From Gemmatimonadaceae bacterium (GTDB taxonomy: Bacteria > Gemmatimonadota > Gemmatimonadetes > Gemmatimonadales > Gemmatimonadaceae), in NCBI GenBank assembly GCA_036003045.1, contig DASYSS010000101.1, forward strand, positions 16,964 to 80,963: a stretch of DNA of 64,000 nucleotides, given 5' to 3'. A program made the translations under genes and the position numbers. Shown here piece by piece: positions 60,705 to 64,000 of the stretch (position 1 is the first letter of the stretch; each line of letters begins with the position of its first letter). The notes beneath the pieces are model-generated. The model saw only the letters and a program-made list of their open reading frames with translations. It did no database searches and had not been told where the DNA came from.

Positions 60705-63700
60705 ATGCGCGCCGACGTTCATTCGATCTCACAACATGGCGCGCCGATGCTTCGTCGGCGTCGCGCAGTCGTGATCGTTGCCTGCCTTGCCTGGCCACTG
60801 CACGTGGGAGCTCAGTTGCCTCGCGTGGACTCCGCATACTTCGCCGAGCTCCGATGGCGGTCGATCGGCCCTCCACGTTCCGGCTATGTGTCGGCGCCGG
60901 CCGGCGTTCCCGGCGACCCGACGACGTACTACGCCGGCATGCCCGAAGGCGGCATTTGGAAGACGACGAACGCCGGCAATACCTGGAAGCCGGTCTTCGA
61001 CGACGTGCGCGTCGCGTCCGTTGGGGCGGTCGCCGTGGCGGCGTCGGAACCGAACATCGTGTACGCGGGAACGGGCGATCGGTCCGGGTGGTCGTTCACG
61101 CCGGGCAAGGGCGTCTACAAGTCGACCGACGGCGGAAAGACCTGGAGCAGCGCGGGGCTCCAGGGGTCGCAGTACATCGCGGCGATCGTCGTGTCGCCTC
61201 GCGATGCCAATACGGTGCTCGTCGCGGCGCAGGGTCGCGGCGGACGTGGTGGTGGCCCAGGCGCGAGACCGGCTGAGCCTGACGAGCGCGGGGTCTATCG
61301 CACCACCGACGGTGGTCGCACGTGGGCGCGCGTCCTCCCGGCCGACGGTCCGGCCGACGCGTCCGATCTCTCATACGACTTTTCTGATCCACAGGTCGTC
61401 TACGCGTCCGTGGCGACGGGCGGTGTCGGCCTCTTCCGATCGACCGACGGCGGCGTCACCTGGCAACCGGCCGCCGGCCGCGGGTTGCCCAATGGCGCGC
61501 GCATCTCTGCGTTCAGCGTGTCGTCGGGCACCCGCGGCCGGCGCTTGTACGCGATGGCGGGAACCGCTGGGCGCGGCGCCGGGGGCGGCGCCGGCCGTGG
61601 ACTCTATCGGTCGGACGACGGGGGTGACTCGTGGACTCTAGGCACCCAGCGGCTCGCGAGCGCCGGCGGCAAGATCTACGCGGACCCGCAAAATCCGGAT
61701 GTCGTGTACGTGATGGGAACGTCGATCTATCGCTCGAGTGACGGCGGCAAGAGCGTCGCCTCGTGGTGGGGCGCGCCGAGTGGCGCCGACCCACGCTTCA
61801 TGTGGATCGATCCGACGAACTCGAAGCGCATGCTGATCGGCGTGGATCAGGGTGCGGCGATCACGGTCGACGGCGGCGCGAGTTTCACGCCGTACTATGG
61901 ACTCGTCAATGGGCAATTCTATCGCGTCGCGACGGATTATGACTTTCCATATCACGTCTGCGGGCCGCAACAGGACTCCGGCACCGCGTGCGTGGCGAGC
62001 CGCAGCGACTTCGGCGAGATCCGCCCGAACGACTGGTATCCCGCCGGCGGTTTTGAGAACGGCTTTCTGATCGCCGATCCGAGCGATAAGCGGTACATGT
62101 ACACCCAGGGCTGGTATCACGTGTTGCGGCGCTACGATCGCGTCACGGGACAGGTCGTCGTGTTGTATCAGCCGACGGACGACGAGCGCTTCGGCGGAGC
62201 TCCGCCGCTGGCCTTCTCGCCGCAGAATCCGCGCACGCTGTACATGGCGGCGCAGCACCTGCTGATGTCCACCGACGCCGGCGACCATTGGCGCCGCGTC
62301 AGCCCGGATCTCGCCGCGCCGGCGGGCGTGACGCTTGCCGGATCGACGTCGATCAGCACCGGCGTCGGCGCGCCCGCCGCCGGCGGATCGATCACGACGC
62401 TCGCGCTATCGCCCGTGACGTCCGGCGTCATCTGGGTCGGCACGAGCACGCGCCTGATTCACGTGTCGCGCGACGGCGGAGCCACGTGGGCGAACGTGAC
62501 GCCGCCCAATGTGGCGGGCAGCATCAACGTGATCGAAGCGTCGCATCACAACGCGGGAACCGCGTACGCCGCGATTCTATCCGGCGACGGAAAGCCGCAT
62601 CTGTATAGGACGACCGACTACGGTCACGGTTGGACCGAGATCGACAACGGACTCGCGGACGACGGTACCATGCGCGTCGTGCGCGAGGATCCGGCCGATC
62701 CAAACCTGTTGTACGCCGGCGGCGTAACGAGCGCGTATGTCTCGTTCGACAAGGGCGACCACTGGCAGTCGTTGCAGCTCAACCTGCCGACGACGGTCGT
62801 GAGCGACATGACGGTGCATGGCAGCGACCTCGTCGTCTCGACGTACGGCCGCGGATTGTGGATCCTCGACGACGTGACGCCGCTCCGGCAAATGCGCACC
62901 GCGATGGCGGCGGCGGGCTCCGCCTTTCTCTTCAAGCCGGACACGGTCGTTCGGGCGCGCTGGGACAACACACAGGACACGCCACTGCCGCCGGAGATGG
63001 TGGTGGGCGAGAACCCGCCCGAAGGCGCCATCCTCGATTACTATCTGCGCTCGACCGCGTCGGGTCCCGTCACGCTGACGATCAGCAATGGCGCGGGCCA
63101 AGTCATTCGTGAATTCTCGAGCGTTGCGTCGCCGCGAGACACGGTGATGCCGAACGTCCCCGAATATTGGCTCGCCACCCCGACGGTCCTCTCCACGGCC
63201 CCGGGCATGCACCGCGTCAATTGGGATCTTCGCTACCCCGATCCGCCGACCTTGAACTACGGTTACTACGGAAACCTGCTCGACTATCGTGAGTATACGC
63301 TCAACTGGCACGCGACACCCGGTCACACGTATCGCTCGACCATCGTGGGGATCATGGTGCCGCCCGGGACCTATACCGCGAAGCTGACGGTTGGCGCGCG
63401 AAGCACGTCGCAGCCGATCACCATCGTGCCCGACCCGCGCGTCCACGTTCCCGCCGCCGCGCTCGCCGCACAGTTCCGGTTGCAGCAGCGCATGGTCGCC
63501 GGGCTCACCGCGAGCTACGAAGGCTTCAACTACGTCACCGCGCTTCATGCCGCGATCGATTCGCTGAGCAACCGAGCGTCAGCCGCTCAGCTCCCCCACC
63601 CCACTTCGATGCGAACACTCGACAGCGCCTTGGTTCGCCTCGCGACCACCGGATTCGGGATCGTGCACCGCGATCTGGGACGTCGGTACTCCGATCAGTT

Positions 63701-63893
63701 CATCGCCGACGCAGCGCCGACGCCCAGCATCGTCGCCGGCGTGGACGGCCCGTGCCGGCAGCTCGACGCGACGCTCGACAGCCTTCGGAAGCTGGGAACG
63801 AGCATCGGCGAGTTGAACGGATCGATCACCCGCTCGGGCGGTCGTGCGCTTCCGTGGTGGACGGCGCCAACGGCGCCGGCGTGTGGTCGTTGA
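60705..63893 (+). CDS. VPS10/BNR-repeat giant beta-propeller exported protein (second copy)
   Basis: A 1062-residue protein paralogous to the one at 20583. GGAG before the ATG supports the start; the signal peptide is in VVIVACLAWPLHVGAQ. BNR/Asp-box repeats (GIWKTTNAGNTWKPV, GVYKSTDGGKTWSSAG, GVYRTTDGGRTWARV, LFRSTDGGVTWQPA) fill residues of about 40-720; an RGG segment (GRGGRGGGPGARPAEP) breaks it near residue 180. The C-terminal Ig-like region (VNWDLRYPDPPTLNY) and helical end (LQQRMVAGLTASYEGFN) match the other copy. Role unknown. Confidence 0.9.
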   Translation: MRADVHSISQHGAPMLRRRRAVVIVACLAWPLHVGAQLPRVDSAYFAELRWRSIGPPRSGYVSAPAGVPGDPTTYYAGMPEGGIWKTTNAGNTWKPVFDDVRVASVGAVAVAASEPNIVYAGTGDRSGWSFTPGKGVYKSTDGGKTWSSAGLQGSQYIAAIVVSPRDANTVLVAAQGRGGRGGGPGARPAEPDERGVYRTTDGGRTWARVLPADGPADASDLSYDFSDPQVVYASVATGGVGLFRSTDGGVTWQPAAGRGLPNGARISAFSVSSGTRGRRLYAMAGTAGRGAGGGAGRGLYRSDDGGDSWTLGTQRLASAGGKIYADPQNPDVVYVMGTSIYRSSDGGKSVASWWGAPSGADPRFMWIDPTNSKRMLIGVDQGAAITVDGGASFTPYYGLVNGQFYRVATDYDFPYHVCGPQQDSGTACVASRSDFGEIRPNDWYPAGGFENGFLIADPSDKRYMYTQGWYHVLRRYDRVTGQVVVLYQPTDDERFGGAPPLAFSPQNPRTLYMAAQHLLMSTDAGDHWRRVSPDLAAPAGVTLAGSTSISTGVGAPAAGGSITTLALSPVTSGVIWVGTSTRLIHVSRDGGATWANVTPPNVAGSINVIEASHHNAGTAYAAILSGDGKPHLYRTTDYGHGWTEIDNGLADDGTMRVVREDPADPNLLYAGGVTSAYVSFDKGDHWQSLQLNLPTTVVSDMTVHGSDLVVSTYGRGLWILDDVTPLRQMRTAMAAAGSAFLFKPDTVVRARWDNTQDTPLPPEMVVGENPPEGAILDYYLRSTASGPVTLTISNGAGQVIREFSSVASPRDTVMPNVPEYWLATPTVLSTAPGMHRVNWDLRYPDPPTLNYGYYGNLLDYREYTLNWHATPGHTYRSTIVGIMVPPGTYTAKLTVGARSTSQPITIVPDPRVHVPAAALAAQFRLQQRMVAGLTASYEGFNYVTALHAAIDSLSNRASAAQLPHPTSMRTLDSALVRLATTGFGIVHRDLGRRYSDQFIADAAPTPSIVAGVDGPCRQLDATLDSLRKLGTSIGELNGSITRSGGRALPWWTAPTAPACGR

Positions 63894-63923
63894 GTCGAGC
63901 TCGTCTTGCGAGGTGAGTAGGGA

Positions 63924-64000
63924 CTAGTTCTTGCGACGCCGCCACTCGTATGCGGGGTGGCGCAGTTTGGGGGGCATTGCTGGCCGTAGGGGCGTGCAGC
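63924..64000 (-). CDS. Possible 3' end of a minus-strand gene
   Basis: A frame open from the window edge ends at a TAG at 63924-63926 with RHPAYEWRRRKN as last residues. Only 24 codons are in view, so it cannot be confirmed. It would be convergent with the propeller gene, 30 bases away. Confidence 0.3.
   Translation of the reverse strand, partial: CTPLRPAMPPKLRHPAYEWRRRKN

Overview
The window is high-GC bacterial chromosome with about 52 protein genes and no rRNA, tRNA, CRISPR array, transposase or phage gene that I can see. The gene content suggests a Gemmatimonadota bacterium or a close soil relative. The signs are many Sec, Tat and lipoprotein exports, two giant VPS10-like beta-propeller proteins, a DUF1592 cytochrome / DUF1552 / ankyrin gene triad, YncE-like propellers, and arginine-glycine low-complexity linkers in exported proteins. 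This placement is inference; there is no marker gene in the window.

Layout. 1-3.3 kb: 3' end of an AstE/AspA-like metallo-deacylase, a glycine-zipper lipoprotein, a Tat-exported metallo-beta-lactamase-fold hydrolase and a Tat protein resembling DsrE. 3.5-9.9 kb: PSCyt/DUF1592-type dihaem protein, DUF1552 protein, exported ankyrin-repeat protein, FmdB zinc ribbon. 9.9-12.0 kb: EF-hand protein and LOG-family enzyme, among arrays of 7-8 bp repeats built on CCGG. 12.1-15.8 kb: cobalamin riboswitch, BtuB-like TonB receptor and a beta-propeller lipoprotein resembling Bacteroides BtuG. 15.9-20.5 kb: duplicated DUF3761 protein, PEBP protein, M30-like peptidase, AraC/GyrI regulator and a 38-residue lipoprotein. 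20.6-31.4 kb: VPS10-like propeller, orphan histidine kinase, DoxX-like protein, two PAP2 phosphatases, DUF411 protein, MacB-type permease and GT9 glycosyltransferase. 31.5-37.1 kb: porin-like protein, small exported protein, then exported amidohydrolase, DcaP-like porin and periplasmic glutaminase, the last two sharing an ATGA overlap. 37.1-47.0 kb: membrane proteins, CPA2 antiporter, OmpA-like barrel, HWE kinase with single-domain response regulator, GH3 glucosidase.

47.0-55.8 kb (minus strand) is a complete quinohemoprotein amine dehydrogenase cluster in the order qhpG-A-D-C-B-F-E. The small gamma-subunit precursor QhpC keeps every residue known to be crosslinked in the Paracoccus protein. 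The set supplies a radical SAM crosslinker, a flavin monooxygenase, an ABC exporter and a leader protease, so it can make and export a modified catalytic peptide and join it to the dihaem alpha and propeller beta subunits in the periplasm. 55.9-64 kb: small exported protein, CocE/NonD hydrolase, small conserved protein, gluzincin-like peptidase, a second VPS10-like propeller and a possible gene end at the right edge.

Most promising for follow-up: the qhp cluster and its gamma peptide, the riboswitch-controlled BtuB/BtuG-like pair, the DUF1592-DUF1552-ankyrin triad, and the clustered CCGG repeat arrays.
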